The position numbers and the translations under genes are program-made. The notes under the pieces are model-generated. The model worked only from the letters and a program-made list of their open reading frames with translations. It was not told the origin of the DNA and searched no databases. DNA of 64,000 nucleotides from contig NZ_CP049905.1 of assembly GCF_011305535.1 (NCBI RefSeq), positions 124,001 through 188,000 of the forward strand, read 5' to 3'. Each line of letters starts with the position of its first letter. The first letter of the stretch is position 1. Origin of the DNA: Diaphorobacter sp. HDW4B (lineage in GTDB: Bacteria > Pseudomonadota > Gammaproteobacteria > Burkholderiales > Burkholderiaceae_C). This document shows positions 39,545-49,648 of this stretch, in pieces.

Positions 39545-40456
39545 ATGATCGTTCGTCCCAATTTGCACTGGCTGCGCATGCTGTTTGTTCTGCGCGGCTC
39601 GGTGCTCCCCAAGATCGCGCCACAGCTGATCGCCGCAACCGCTTTTGCCATCCTCGTCACCTGGCTTCACGGCTCCATCCTGAGCTGGAAGGTCTCTCTC
39701 AACTTTGTTCCGTTTTCGCTCATTGGGTTGACGCTCGCGATCTTTCTCGGGTTTCGCAACAGCACGTCCTACGCGCGCTACTGGGAAGCGCGCACGCTCT
39801 GGGGCACGGTGCTCAATGGTTCACGCACGCTGGTTCGCCAGGCACTCACGCTCAACAGCGATCAGCCATCCACCCAGGCACTGGTCAACCGGCTCTGCGC
39901 TTTCCCGCATGCCATGAAACACCAGTTGCGCCGCACGCAAGCCCGCGCCGATCTGGAAAAATTCCTCTCGACCAGCGAATGCGAACGCGTCGTCCACTCC
40001 ACCTTCCCCGCCAACATGACGCTGCTTCTCGTCGGCGAATGGCTGCGCGATCGGCTGCGTGGCGGGAGCATCCAGCCGGTGATGGAAACCTCGTTCGAGC
40101 GCGCGCTGGAAGTGCTCACCGCAGCCATCGGCGGCTGCGAGCGCATCGCCAGCACACCGATTCCGTTCACCTACTCCGTCATCGTTCACCGCAGCATTTA
40201 TCTGTACTGCTTCTGGCTGCCATTCGGCCTGCTGGACGCCATCGGCACGATGACGCCGGTGATCGTCTGCTTCATCGCCTACACCTTCTTCGCGCTCGAA
40301 GCGCTCGGTGCTGAAATCGAAGACCCGTTCGGCACCGCGCCCAACGATCTGGCGCTCAACGCCATGGCGCACATGATCGAGACTTCGCTGCTGGAAATGG
40401 TGAACGAGCCGCCCAGAACGACCCGCCCCGAAGTGAAGGATTTTGTGCTGCTGTGA
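39545..40456 (+). CDS. Bestrophin-family (UPF0187) anion channel
   Basis: 303 residues. The N-terminus MIVRPNLHWLRMLFVLRGSVLPKI and FLGFRNSTSYARYWEARTLWGTVLNGSR are hallmarks of bacterial bestrophins. Four membrane helices lie near 25-45, 55-72, 205-225 and 232-252, and PIPFTYSVIVHRSIYLYCFWLPFGL forms the conserved neck/inner region. The C-terminus has the acidic segment AEIEDPFGTAPNDLALNAM. Family members form pentameric anion or cation channels; ion choice cannot be told. It is divergent from carA. Confidence 0.9.
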   Translation: MIVRPNLHWLRMLFVLRGSVLPKIAPQLIAATAFAILVTWLHGSILSWKVSLNFVPFSLIGLTLAIFLGFRNSTSYARYWEARTLWGTVLNGSRTLVRQALTLNSDQPSTQALVNRLCAFPHAMKHQLRRTQARADLEKFLSTSECERVVHSTFPANMTLLLVGEWLRDRLRGGSIQPVMETSFERALEVLTAAIGGCERIASTPIPFTYSVIVHRSIYLYCFWLPFGLLDAIGTMTPVIVCFIAYTFFALEALGAEIEDPFGTAPNDLALNAMAHMIETSLLEMVNEPPRTTRPEVKDFVLL

Positions 40457-40483
40457 CGCGGGATGGCGTGCCGCACTGAAGAC

Positions 40484-40951
40484 TCAGAACGTCAAGTGCC
40501 GGGACAACTCACGACTGGCGCGCTGGAAAAAGTCGAACTCCTCATCGGTGATCGACAGCGCCTCCGGGTCCAGATGGCACAGCGTGCCCCACAGCTCGCC
40601 CGCGTTGTCCAGAATCGGCACGCCGACATAGGCGTTGTAGGTACCCTTGTAGGGATGATCGCTCAGGCGCGCATCCCCGGCGGTGTCGGACGACGTGAAA
40701 TAACCGTCGCGCGCGACGAACTGGCAGAAACTGTGGTCCATCGCGACCGGCTGAACCTGCACAGGCGTGACCACGCCCTGCTTATCGCACAAGTACAGGC
40801 AGTGAATCACATTGCCGCGGAACTCATTGATTGCAGTGAAACGGTGCGGAACCCGTGCATTCAAACTGGCCAGACCTGCCTGCACCCCCTGGTGCTTCAA
40901 CAGCCGCGAAAACTCATTCAGCGCCTCAGCGCTGGTCTCATCAAAAATCAC
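40484..40951 (-). CDS. GAF domain protein
   Basis: About 155 residues, nearly all one GAF domain: IHCLYLCDKQGVVTPVQVQPVAMDHSFCQFVARDGYF, then YVGVPILDNAGELWGTLCHLDPEAL and a closing helix FFQRASRELSRHL. GAF domains bind small molecules or cofactors, and the FCQ cysteine could bear one. No output domain is present, so it may be a free-standing sensor or partner protein. Start is uncertain: GTG at 40951 has GGGG just upstream; TTG at 40966 is the alternative. Convergent with the bestrophin gene. Confidence 0.75.
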   Translation of the reverse strand: MIFDETSAEALNEFSRLLKHQGVQAGLASLNARVPHRFTAINEFRGNVIHCLYLCDKQGVVTPVQVQPVAMDHSFCQFVARDGYFTSSDTAGDARLSDHPYKGTYNAYVGVPILDNAGELWGTLCHLDPEALSITDEEFDFFQRASRELSRHLTF

Positions 40952-41035
40952 AGATACCCCGCGCAATCGATTTAACTATCAGTCAACTTTAATTCATTGT
41001 ACATACCAACAAATATTGACGGCGGCCTGACAAAC

Positions 41036-41061
41036 AAAAAGGCGGAGTCTCCTCCGCCTTT
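41036..41061 (-). terminator. Terminator after the RcnB-like gene
   Basis: AAAGGCGGAG (41038-41047) pairs with CTCCGCCTTT (41052-41061) over a 4-base loop. On the minus strand it ends in TTTTTGTTTG, 23 bp past the RcnB-like stop. Confidence 0.85.
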
Positions 41062-41083
41062 GTCTGCTTCATCCGTTGGTGAA

Positions 41084-41512
41084 TCAATGACCCAGAATCA
41101 TCTGAGTGATCACACCGGATGCCATCGCGACCAGCATGTAGTCGCCGCCGTACTGCACCCATTGCTGGCCGCGACCGGGCTTCGTCAGACCATGGTGCTG
41201 CCAGTCATTCACCACATACTGATTGCCACGATATTGCTGCGGCAGCTTGCCGCCCTGATGCCACTGCTGCTCGGGACCAGCACCACGCACATGATTTTGC
41301 GGAGCCTTCGGTGCAGGCTTGGGCGCCGCATTGCGAGGTGCCTGCACGGGCGGACGCACATCACGCTGCTGCGGCGCTGCACGCTGCTCGCCGCGTGGCC
41401 CCTCGCCATGTTGTGACGGTTGGGGTTGGGGTTGGGCATTCGCCATCGGCGCGCAAAGCCCCATGGCCATTGCCGAGATTGCGAAAAAAGTACTGATTTT
41501 TGACGCTTGCAT
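41084..41512 (-). CDS. RcnB-family periplasmic protein
   Basis: 142 residues. Signal peptide MQASKISTFFAISAMAMGLCAPMANA. The middle is low-complexity Gln/Pro/Arg (QPQPQPSQHGEGPRGEQRAAPQQRDVRPPVQ). The RcnB domain follows: GGKLPQQYRGNQYVVNDWQHHGL and WVQYGGDYMLVAMASGVITQMI. RcnB of E. coli takes part in nickel/cobalt homeostasis with the RcnA exporter, which is not nearby, so that role is not assured. ATG at 41512 has GAGGT upstream; an in-frame extension to 41614 is rejected because it would bury the signal peptide. Confidence 0.82.
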   Translation of the reverse strand: MQASKISTFFAISAMAMGLCAPMANAQPQPQPSQHGEGPRGEQRAAPQQRDVRPPVQAPRNAAPKPAPKAPQNHVRGAGPEQQWHQGGKLPQQYRGNQYVVNDWQHHGLTKPGRGQQWVQYGGDYMLVAMASGVITQMILGH

Positions 41513-41841
41513 TGTTGGTTTTACCTCGCTTCGTTTTGACGATTCAATGCTAACGCCCGAGGTCATGCGATTGAGTTTCCGCTTGGTAAACGCCTGCAAA
41601 GGTTCTTGCTCCACTGCCTGCTCGATGGCTCACCAACATCGAGGCAAAACGGCCCGGGAAGATGGATCACCCCCGGGATTTCCACCCAATTGATTCAAGA
41701 CGTTTCACCCTGTCCATACCGCATTTGCGGGATGGCGCAGGCGGTTGCTGGTGAAGACACTGCCCTCAGGTGGTGGTCACGTGCGGTTACAGAGATGCCG
41801 GGAACGCCACCTTTGCAACATTCCCTCGAAAGGCGGTCCCA
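41513..41841. other. Divergent intergenic region
   Basis: 329 bp between the RcnB-like gene (minus) and the lipoprotein gene (plus). It must hold both promoters, but I see no convincing -35/-10 pair, no repeat of the palindromic family and no small gene with a ribosome-binding site. Confidence 0.5.
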
Positions 41842-43374
41842 ATGAAACAGGTCACTTTGCAGCGCTCCACCCTCATGTTGGGCGCTTTGCTTGCTTTGAC
41901 AGCTTGCGGTGGTGGAGGCGGTGGCAATGACGATCCCGTCGTCACCGATCCTCCGGTCACCACCAATCCTCCTCCCACCACCCAGCCACCACCACCCCCT
42001 CCTCCGCCGCCACCAGCACCTGCGCCAACGACGCAGGAACTGGTGCAGCAGTACTACGACACGGTCCAGAAGGTGACGGCCACCAGCCTGCCCGCCAAGG
42101 GAGAGGACCGTTACAGTTTCTTTGATGCTTGCGCACTTCACAACGGGCGCACAAAGGCTGCTTCTGCCAGTAGTTGGGACGCCACCGCGTCCGGCAATGC
42201 CTACACGGTGGGCCGCACCTTCGCCAACATCCAGATCGTGGCCGAGCGCAAAACCACCAATGCCGACGGCTCCGCACGGCATGAAGTGGATGTGACAGTG
42301 GACACCAAGTACACCGACGGCACCTCTTTGATCGGCGGCGCGGAAACGCTGATTGCAGGCAGCTCCAGCGGTACGGAAGGCTGTACTGCCCCACAGACAG
42401 GGGCAGAAATGCGTTTTCTGGGCAATCGCCGCAAGGTCAATGTCGAACCGATTTCGCGCAATCGCGTCGAAACCTATCGCCAATTGGCAGACGGCACCAC
42501 GCCTACCGGAGCGTTCCGGATGCGCCGCGAAGTCGCGTTCACCATCTCTGACCCCGCCAACGTAGCTACCTACGCGGTCGTGAGCTGGGGCACCACAACC
42601 ACGCCGTATTCAATGAAGCTCATTTCTCCGCGCATTGCACGCGATGCGCCGGAAATGCAGGATGCAGCAGGCAGCGGCACTTACTCCGATACGGGCAACT
42701 TCCGCCAATGCAGAACCAGTTCGGCAAACACCGAGGCCAATGCAGCCAAAGGCGATTGCACCAGCACCACAATCGGCATCTCCGGGGAAACTTGGGGCTC
42801 GAATATCACCGCAACCGACGCTGCAGCCAGAGCCACAGGGGACACGAACTTTGATAAATTGGCACTGGGAACTGGAGCCGAAGTCACCTTCGCGATCTTC
42901 GCAGATGATGGCTGGAAGACCGTCAATGGTCAGTCTGGCAAGACTCCCATTGCCACCTACAAGGTGAAGATCAAGAACGCATCCTATCCATTTGCGCAGA
43001 TGGATATCAGTGCCTATCCGCAGTTCTCCACCATCAACCCCGATACTGCAACGATCGCTACACAGTTCAAGGCCACAGGTGGCACAGCCACTGCCGCCAT
43101 ACAGGCCGCCAAGCCTCCAACAGGCGGCCTTCCCATGGCGCTGTCTTCGCTGGCGTCATTCCGCCAAGGGCCCAAGACCACGTCTGCATCAGGCCGGTAC
43201 ATGGTTCGTGGCGGCAAGAACGCCTCTTTCACAGCTGGGGCCACCACAGCCACCATTCCGTTTGACGGCAAGCCGGCGGATGCCTCAGCCACCACATACG
43301 GAGAGTTCTCCATGACATATTCTGATCGCAATAGCCGTGAAATGTTCTACGGCCTGCAGTTCAGCAAGTACTAA
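41842..43374 (+). CDS. Large lipoprotein of unknown function
   Basis: 510 residues from ATG at 41842 (GGCGG upstream). A lipobox LTAC is at about 22-25, followed by GGGGGGNDD, then a proline-rich spacer of about 35 residues (PPVTTNPPPTTQ and a run of ten prolines). The remaining ~440 residues are Thr/Ala-rich and probably beta-structured, with scattered cysteines (DACALHNG, EGCTAPQ, FRQCRTS, KGDCTST) that could form disulfides. The layout of lipid anchor, stalk and ectodomain is that of a surface or periplasm-facing lipoprotein. I do not recognise the family. Confidence 0.75.
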   Translation: MKQVTLQRSTLMLGALLALTACGGGGGGNDDPVVTDPPVTTNPPPTTQPPPPPPPPPPAPAPTTQELVQQYYDTVQKVTATSLPAKGEDRYSFFDACALHNGRTKAASASSWDATASGNAYTVGRTFANIQIVAERKTTNADGSARHEVDVTVDTKYTDGTSLIGGAETLIAGSSSGTEGCTAPQTGAEMRFLGNRRKVNVEPISRNRVETYRQLADGTTPTGAFRMRREVAFTISDPANVATYAVVSWGTTTTPYSMKLISPRIARDAPEMQDAAGSGTYSDTGNFRQCRTSSANTEANAAKGDCTSTTIGISGETWGSNITATDAAARATGDTNFDKLALGTGAEVTFAIFADDGWKTVNGQSGKTPIATYKVKIKNASYPFAQMDISAYPQFSTINPDTATIATQFKATGGTATAAIQAAKPPTGGLPMALSSLASFRQGPKTTSASGRYMVRGGKNASFTAGATTATIPFDGKPADASATTYGEFSMTYSDRNSREMFYGLQFSKY

Positions 43375-43434
43375 GCAGGGAGCGAGCGAGAGCGCTGGCA
43401 AGTCTGGTTCGGCCCGTACCGCAAGTGGTACCGG

Positions 43435-43460
43435 GCTGGATCAGATCCAGCGCTTTTTTT
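43435..43460 (+). terminator. Terminator after the lipoprotein gene
   Basis: GCTGGATC (43435-43442) pairs with GATCCAGC (43444-43451), and a run of seven T begins two bases later. A second hairpin (CCCGTACCG/TGGTACCGGG, 43413-43434) sits just before it. The tight one-base centre opens to a larger loop in RNA. Confidence 0.75.
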
Positions 43461-43509
43461 GCGTTCCAAAGAATGGCTCGCGCCAACCCCGACCCAACAA
43501 CCAGCCAGC

Positions 43510-44628
43510 TCACCCCACCTGCAAAGCCTGCAGCAACTGCACCAGTTCCACTTGCTTGTGGCAGCCGGTCTTGCGCATCAGGTTCTTCATGTGCGCACGC
43601 GCGGTGTGCCAACTGCAGCCTTCCACCAGCGCAAAGTCCTTCACCGATTTGCCCGCCGCCAGCAACAGCAGCAGCCGTGCTTCGGTGGGCGACAGCCCCA
43701 GCATGTCGCTGACCAGCCGATGATCGAGCGCACCGATGGCGCCCGGCACGGTCAAGATCACCAGCGCCAGCGGCTTTTGCCAGCTCATCGCGAGCACATG
43801 GCTGGACTTGAGCGGCAGCACCGTCACCACCAGCCGCGCGGTTTGCGACGCGCTCACCAGCGAATCGAACGCACCCGCCTTGCCGGGGTTGCCGCACGCC
43901 TGGGCGACCAGATGCTGCAAGCGCGTCTGCAACGCCTCGCTCGCACATTTGAGCCGCTGATGGCTTGCGTTCATCGCGCTGGGCGGCGTCATCAAACGTT
44001 CCGCCGCCGGGTTGGCAAAGTGAATGCGGCATTGCGCGTCCACCACCACCAGTCCTTGCGGCAGCGTCTGCAGCGCAGCAATGCCCAATGAGGCCTGACG
44101 CGACAACTCGCCCATGCGCGCACGCAGGGCGGCTGCGCGGCTGAGATGCGGCATCAAGCGCTCAATGAACAACCTGTCGTATGTACCGAATGGCTTGGCA
44201 TCTGCAAAACGCATGAAGCTGACAAATTCACTGACTGAACCCGCATGACGCACCCTCGTTGCAGCCGTGTGCTTGACGCCCAAAGGAATCAGCCAGTCTG
44301 CATAGACAGAGTTACGCGACATTTCCAACGGACTCAAATGCTCGTGATCAAGCATCAACTGCCCAGTAGCCAGCCCAAGCGTTGCCGACATTCTCAGATC
44401 ATTGCTTGCATGGTGCTCTTCATACTCTTTCATCAATCCAGAATGCAAACCAACGCTCTCCAGATTGCCCACACTTGAAAGTTCCGAGGGTGCACCACCA
44501 ATGGAAAAAGAGTGGAAAACGCCCGCATCCACCTGCTGGCACACATCGGCAAGCCCTTGGCACCACGCATCCGACATCAACACACCGTCATACAAAGTTC
44601 CGACGATGGCTTCCATCTGCTTTTGCAT
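43510..44628 (-). CDS. LuxR-family regulator, paralogue 1
   Basis: 372 residues. An N-terminal domain of about 190 residues (DAWCQGLADVCQQ, EYEEHHASNDLRM) precedes a PAS-like segment (QGLVVVDAQCRIHFANPAAERLM) and a C-terminal LuxR-type helix-turn-helix (LSPTEARLLLLLAAGKSVKDFALVEGCSWHTARAHMKNL). No response-regulator Asp or autoinducer-domain motif is visible, so the signal is unknown. The start lies 6 bp after the stop of paralogue 2, with GGAG in the gap, so they form an operon. Its last 73 residues differ from paralogue 2 at three positions. Confidence 0.85.
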   Translation of the reverse strand: MQKQMEAIVGTLYDGVLMSDAWCQGLADVCQQVDAGVFHSFSIGGAPSELSSVGNLESVGLHSGLMKEYEEHHASNDLRMSATLGLATGQLMLDHEHLSPLEMSRNSVYADWLIPLGVKHTAATRVRHAGSVSEFVSFMRFADAKPFGTYDRLFIERLMPHLSRAAALRARMGELSRQASLGIAALQTLPQGLVVVDAQCRIHFANPAAERLMTPPSAMNASHQRLKCASEALQTRLQHLVAQACGNPGKAGAFDSLVSASQTARLVVTVLPLKSSHVLAMSWQKPLALVILTVPGAIGALDHRLVSDMLGLSPTEARLLLLLAAGKSVKDFALVEGCSWHTARAHMKNLMRKTGCHKQVELVQLLQALQVG

Positions 44629-44634
44629 GATCGA

Positions 44635-45765
44635 TCACTCCACTTGCAATGCTTGCAGCAACTGCACCAGTTCCACCTGCCGGTGGCAGCCGGTCTTGCG
44701 CATCAGGTTCTTCATGTGCGCACGCCCGGTATGCCAACTGCAGCCCTCCACCAGCGCAAAGTCCTTCACCGATTTGCCCGCCGCCAGCAACAGCAGCAGC
44801 CGTGCTTCGGTGGGCGACAGCCCCAGCATGTCGCTGACCAGCCGATGGTCGAGCGCGCTCACCGCGCCGGGAATGGTCAGAATCACCAGCGCCAGCGGCT
44901 TTTGCCAGCTCGATGCCAGCAGATGACTGGATTTGAGTGGCAAAACCGTCACCACCAGACGGGCCGCACGCGTCGAACTCAAAGAGGTGTCGACCGCCCC
45001 CGCCCTGCCGGGATTGCCACAGGCCTGCGTTGCCAGTTGCTCCAGCCGGGTCTGCAACTCGGCATCGGCGCATCGAAGCCGCCGGTGCACCACACTCACC
45101 GCACTGGGGGGCGTCATCAAGCGTTCGGCCGCCGGATTGGCGTAGTGGATGCGGCATTGCGCATCGACCACGGCAACGCCCTGCACCAGCGTCTCGAGCG
45201 CGGAAATACCCAGGCTGGCCTGCCGCGAGAGCGCGTTCATGCGGGCACGAATTCGCGATGCACGAACCAGCGTGGGCATGAGGTGCTCGATGAACAGCTT
45301 TTCGTCCGCCCCATAGTGCGTGTGGTCCGAGGGGCGCATGAATCCCATGAAATCGCGCGAGCCACTGTCGTCGCGGAGCATGGTGCCCAAGGTGCTTCCA
45401 AACCCATTGGGCCACAGGATGTCCGAATAGACGACGTCGCGCGACATCTCGCGTGCGCTGATGCGCTCGTGGTCGAGCATGACTTGACCAGTCGGCAAAC
45501 TCATCAAGATGCGTATGCGCATGTCGCTCGACGCATGGTGTTGCTCGTACTCGCGCATCTTCTCCGCGTTCAACCCAAAAGCTCCTTGGTTGTCGACGCT
45601 GTTCTCGACCATTGAGTCCTCATTGCTCAACGTGAAGAAATGAAAAAGCCGCGCACCCAAAGCCTCACGCACAGCATCCATGGCCGCATACCAATCGAGC
45701 GGCGACAGAATGCCGTCATATAGCAACCCTGAGATTCGCTCCCTTGCATCGGAAGAATCAATCAC
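44635..45765 (-). CDS. LuxR-family regulator, paralogue 2
   Basis: 376 residues with the same architecture as its neighbour: sensor-like N-terminal domain (SGLLYDGILSPLDWYAAMDAV, EYEQHHASSDMRI), PAS-like part (QGVAVVDAQCRIHYANPAAERLM) and LuxR helix-turn-helix. The start is GTG at 45765 behind an AGGTAGTGGG stretch. It is the upstream gene of the tandem pair. The pair clearly arose by duplication: the N-terminal halves have diverged while the DNA-binding ends are nearly the same. Targets are unknown; nearby surface-protein genes are candidates by position only. Confidence 0.85.
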   Translation of the reverse strand: MIDSSDARERISGLLYDGILSPLDWYAAMDAVREALGARLFHFFTLSNEDSMVENSVDNQGAFGLNAEKMREYEQHHASSDMRIRILMSLPTGQVMLDHERISAREMSRDVVYSDILWPNGFGSTLGTMLRDDSGSRDFMGFMRPSDHTHYGADEKLFIEHLMPTLVRASRIRARMNALSRQASLGISALETLVQGVAVVDAQCRIHYANPAAERLMTPPSAVSVVHRRLRCADAELQTRLEQLATQACGNPGRAGAVDTSLSSTRAARLVVTVLPLKSSHLLASSWQKPLALVILTIPGAVSALDHRLVSDMLGLSPTEARLLLLLAAGKSVKDFALVEGCSWHTGRAHMKNLMRKTGCHRQVELVQLLQALQVE

Positions 45766-45918
45766 ACCCCACTACCTGTTATGTAAACCTTATGTAAAGC
45801 AGTTTAGTAACAGAAAGTTGGTTTCCGATCCACGGAATTTCCCTAGGTCATGAGTCACGCTGCCGTAATAGTCATGAAATATGTGGTAGCTCAGTGCAGC
45901 TTTCAACACATTCACAGA

Positions 45919-45957
45919 CAACGAAAAAAGCCTCAAGCGATGACTCGCTTGAGGCTT
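45919..45957 (-). terminator. Terminator after the collagen-like gene
   Basis: AAGCCTCAAGCGA (45928-45940) pairs perfectly with TCGCTTGAGGCTT (45945-45957). On the minus strand the hairpin runs into TTTTTTCGTTG. An almost identical hairpin follows tRNA-Ser 2.1 kb away. Confidence 0.9.
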
Positions 45958-45988
45958 GCAGTGCTTGGACGGTGTCCGGGCAGTCCGG

Positions 45989-47347
<1,359 letters not shown>

Positions 47348-47392
47348 GAGCGTTCGAAAATTGGAAAAACCATACACAGGCGCACAGAAAAT

Positions 47393-47905
47393 TCAGACGC
47401 CCCGGCGCCGAAGACGCATGCCACCAAGGCACGCCAGCACCAGGGAAAGAGCGATCAGTACATCCGCTTGCAGCAACGGAACAGGGGCCACCGTGCCCGT
47501 CGAAATCGCCCCTGCGGGATTGACGGCTCCGAGCGCACCCTTCGCAGGACAGCTCGCGCTGTTCACCCGCGTGATGCCCCCGCCTGTCGCGGTGACGCTG
47601 CCTTGATTCACATAGTCCTGCGCAAGCTCCACACTGCCCGCGGAGATGTCCATCTGGCCACCCGCGCGGATCGTTATGTCCTTCGCATTCACCACTGCGC
47701 CGCCGACACCCGAAGTGGCGCTCCCTGCAATCTGCAAATCCGTGCATGCCAGACTCGTAGTGCCGCCCGCCAATTGATAGGAAGCCCCCACCGGAATGGA
47801 GATGTCCGCGCGCGCGACTCCAGCCATCAGCAACAGCGCACTCAGTCCCGCAAACAGGGCGCGCGACCGGCGGAGTAATAATACAAATATTAACAATTGG
47901 CACAT
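47393..47905 (-). CDS. Exported protein with a C-terminal hydrophobic anchor and basic tail (IPTL-CTERM-like)
   Basis: 170 residues. Signal peptide near 1-33 (ALFAGLSALLLMAGVARA). The mature part is Gly/Ala/Ser-rich with repeating ITIRAGGQMDISAGSVELAQDY. The C-terminus has a Val-Pro, a helix (DVLIALSLVLACLGG) and MRLRRRGV, the three-part layout of protein-sorting tails such as IPTL-CTERM of betaproteobacteria. Four cysteines lie in the signal and ectodomain. It is 45 bp upstream of the collagen-like gene in the same direction, suggesting one operon of surface proteins. The function is unknown. Confidence 0.65.
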   Translation of the reverse strand: MCQLLIFVLLLRRSRALFAGLSALLLMAGVARADISIPVGASYQLAGGTTSLACTDLQIAGSATSGVGGAVVNAKDITIRAGGQMDISAGSVELAQDYVNQGSVTATGGGITRVNSASCPAKGALGAVNPAGAISTGTVAPVPLLQADVLIALSLVLACLGGMRLRRRGV

Positions 47906-48080
47906 AAGAACGCATTTAATGCCAATTGCTCAGGCAAGTAAATAGTTCGAGCGCATCGACAGCGTCATCAGACACTGGTGTTTACCCTTATCCACCATGA
48001 AAACACACCCAGACACTGGTTGTGCCGACATGAAGCCAACGTGTGGACGCTGACCGGGACGAACAGGAAACTGAAAAGCC

Positions 48081-48120
48081 AAACAGAAAAGCCTCAAGCG
48101 ATTGCTCGCTTGAGGCTTTG
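48081..48120 (-). terminator. Terminator after tRNA-Ser
   Basis: AAAGCCTCAAGCGA (48088-48101) pairs with TCGCTTGAGGCTTT (48106-48119), followed on the minus strand by TTCTGTTTGG. It begins 4 bases past the CCA end of the tRNA. Confidence 0.85.
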
Positions 48121-48123
48121 ATC

Positions 48124-48216
48124 TGGCGGAAACGGAGGGATTCGAACCCTCGATGAGGCTCTACACCCCATACTCCCTTAGCAGGGGAGCACCTTCGGCC
48201 ACTCGGTCACGTTTCC
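48124..48216 (-). tRNA. tRNA-Ser, anticodon GCT
   Basis: 93 bases including an encoded CCA (48124-48126). Acceptor stem GGAAACG pairs with CGTTTCC. The anticodon loop reads CTGCTAA within the stem CCC/GGG, giving GCT, which reads AGC/AGU serine codons. A long variable arm (GTATGGGGTGTAGAGCCTCATC region) marks a class II tRNA, and the T-loop GGTTCGAATCC is intact. Confidence 0.97.
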
Positions 48217-48225
48217 AATACAGCT

Positions 48226-48231
48226 ATTGTA
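48226..48231 (-). promoter_or_regulatory. -10 of the tRNA-Ser promoter
   Basis: TACAAT on the minus strand, 9 bases before the mature 5' end. A matching -35 is not clear. Confidence 0.45.
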
Positions 48232-48280
48232 ACCCACTCCAAATGGAGTTTTGGAAACTCAGCCGTTTTTTTGAACTCAA

Positions 48281-49543
48281 TTACGCTTGATCCAGCTCGA
48301 ATGCCTTGTGCAGTGCGCGCACGGCCAGCTCGACGTATTTTTCGTCGATCACGACCGAGGTCTTGATTTCGGAAGTGGAGATCATTTTGATGTTGATGCC
48401 CTCTTCGCTCAGCGCCTTGAACATCTTGCTGGCGACGCCGACGTGGCTGCGCATGCCGATGCCGACGATGCTGACCTTGGCGATCTTGGTGTCGCCGACC
48501 ACTTCTTGTGCGCCGAGCTTGGGCAGCACTTTTTCCTTGAGCAGTTCGACGGTGCGCTGGTAGTCGTTGCGGTTGACCGTGAAGCTGAAGTCGGTCTTGC
48601 CGTCTTTGCTCAGGTTCTGGATGATCACGTCCACGTCGATGTTGGCGTCAGCCACTTCGCCCAGGATCTGGTAGGCGATGCCGGGGGTGTCGGGCACGCC
48701 GAGCACGGAAATCTTGGCTTCGTCGCGGGTGAAAGCGATGCCGGAAACGACAGCTTTTTCCATTTTTTCGTCTTCCTCAAAAGTGATCAGCGTGCCGGAT
48801 ACGGCCTCTTCATTGACGTCGATATCCACGGGCGTGAAGCTGGAGAGCACGCGCAGCGGCACCTTGTACTTGCCTGCGAATTCGACCGAGCGGATCTGCA
48901 GCACCTTGCTGCCGAGGCTCGCCATTTCCAGCATTTCTTCAAAGCTCAGCGTGGTCAGGCGCTTGGCTTCGGGCACCACGCGGGGGTCGGTGGTGTACAC
49001 GCCGTCCACGTCGGTGTAGATCAGGCATTCGGCAGCCTTCATCGCAGCGGCAATCGCCACGGCGGAAGTGTCCGAGCCGCCACGGCCCAACGTGGTGATG
49101 TGGCCGTCCGGGTCGATGCCCTGGAAGCCGGTGACGATCACGACCTTACCTGCGTCCAGATCGGCGCGCACGCGCTTGTCGTCGATGGACTCGATGCGGG
49201 CTTTGGTGAACGAGCTGTCGGTGCGCACCGGCACTTGCCAGCCGGCGTAGCTCACCGACTCCAGACCTTCGGCCTGCATGGCAATCGCCAGCAAAGCGGA
49301 GGATGCCTGCTCGCCAGTGGCGGCCAGCATGTCGAGCTCACGATGATAGGCCGTGGAAACGCGCGACGGAGCCAGCTCTTTGGCCAGACCCAGCAGGCGG
49401 TTGGTTTCACCACTCATGGCGCTGGGCACCACCACCATCTGGTGGCCGGCCCGCGCCCACTTGGCCACGCGCTTTGCGACATTGCGAATGCGCTCTGGCG
49501 AGCCCATCGATGTGCCGCCGTATTTATGAACGATCAGTGCCAT
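48281..49543 (-). CDS. lysC: Aspartate kinase
   Basis: 420 residues. The kinase domain begins MALIVHKYGGTSMGSPERIRNVA with the KYGGTS signature. It continues with TTLGRGGSDTSAVAIA (substrate site) and YTDVDGVYTTDPRVVPEA. Two ACT domains follow (about 265-340 and 345-420), with EDEKMEKAVVSGIAFTRDEAKISVLGVPD and KVSIVGIGMRSHVGVASKMF, for feedback inhibition by lysine and/or threonine. It phosphorylates aspartate, the first step toward lysine, threonine and methionine. Next upstream gene is tilS, a frequent neighbour in Burkholderiales. Confidence 0.98.
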   Translation of the reverse strand: MALIVHKYGGTSMGSPERIRNVAKRVAKWARAGHQMVVVPSAMSGETNRLLGLAKELAPSRVSTAYHRELDMLAATGEQASSALLAIAMQAEGLESVSYAGWQVPVRTDSSFTKARIESIDDKRVRADLDAGKVVIVTGFQGIDPDGHITTLGRGGSDTSAVAIAAAMKAAECLIYTDVDGVYTTDPRVVPEAKRLTTLSFEEMLEMASLGSKVLQIRSVEFAGKYKVPLRVLSSFTPVDIDVNEEAVSGTLITFEEDEKMEKAVVSGIAFTRDEAKISVLGVPDTPGIAYQILGEVADANIDVDVIIQNLSKDGKTDFSFTVNRNDYQRTVELLKEKVLPKLGAQEVVGDTKIAKVSIVGIGMRSHVGVASKMFKALSEEGINIKMISTSEIKTSVVIDEKYVELAVRALHKAFELDQA

Positions 49544-49648
49544 GGAATATTCGGGGTGACGAAACTTTTTTCAATCACGGCGCAAATGGGACTGAAGGCT
49601 GTTTTGGCGCGCCGACGTTTCGTACAAAAAAGTTGAATCCAAAACCTG

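Noticed and set aside
48124-48216. tRNA-Ser as the attachment site of an integrated element
   Set aside because: No integrase gene and no duplicated tRNA 3' end; only the terminator hairpin is repeated, which is reported as a weaker observation.
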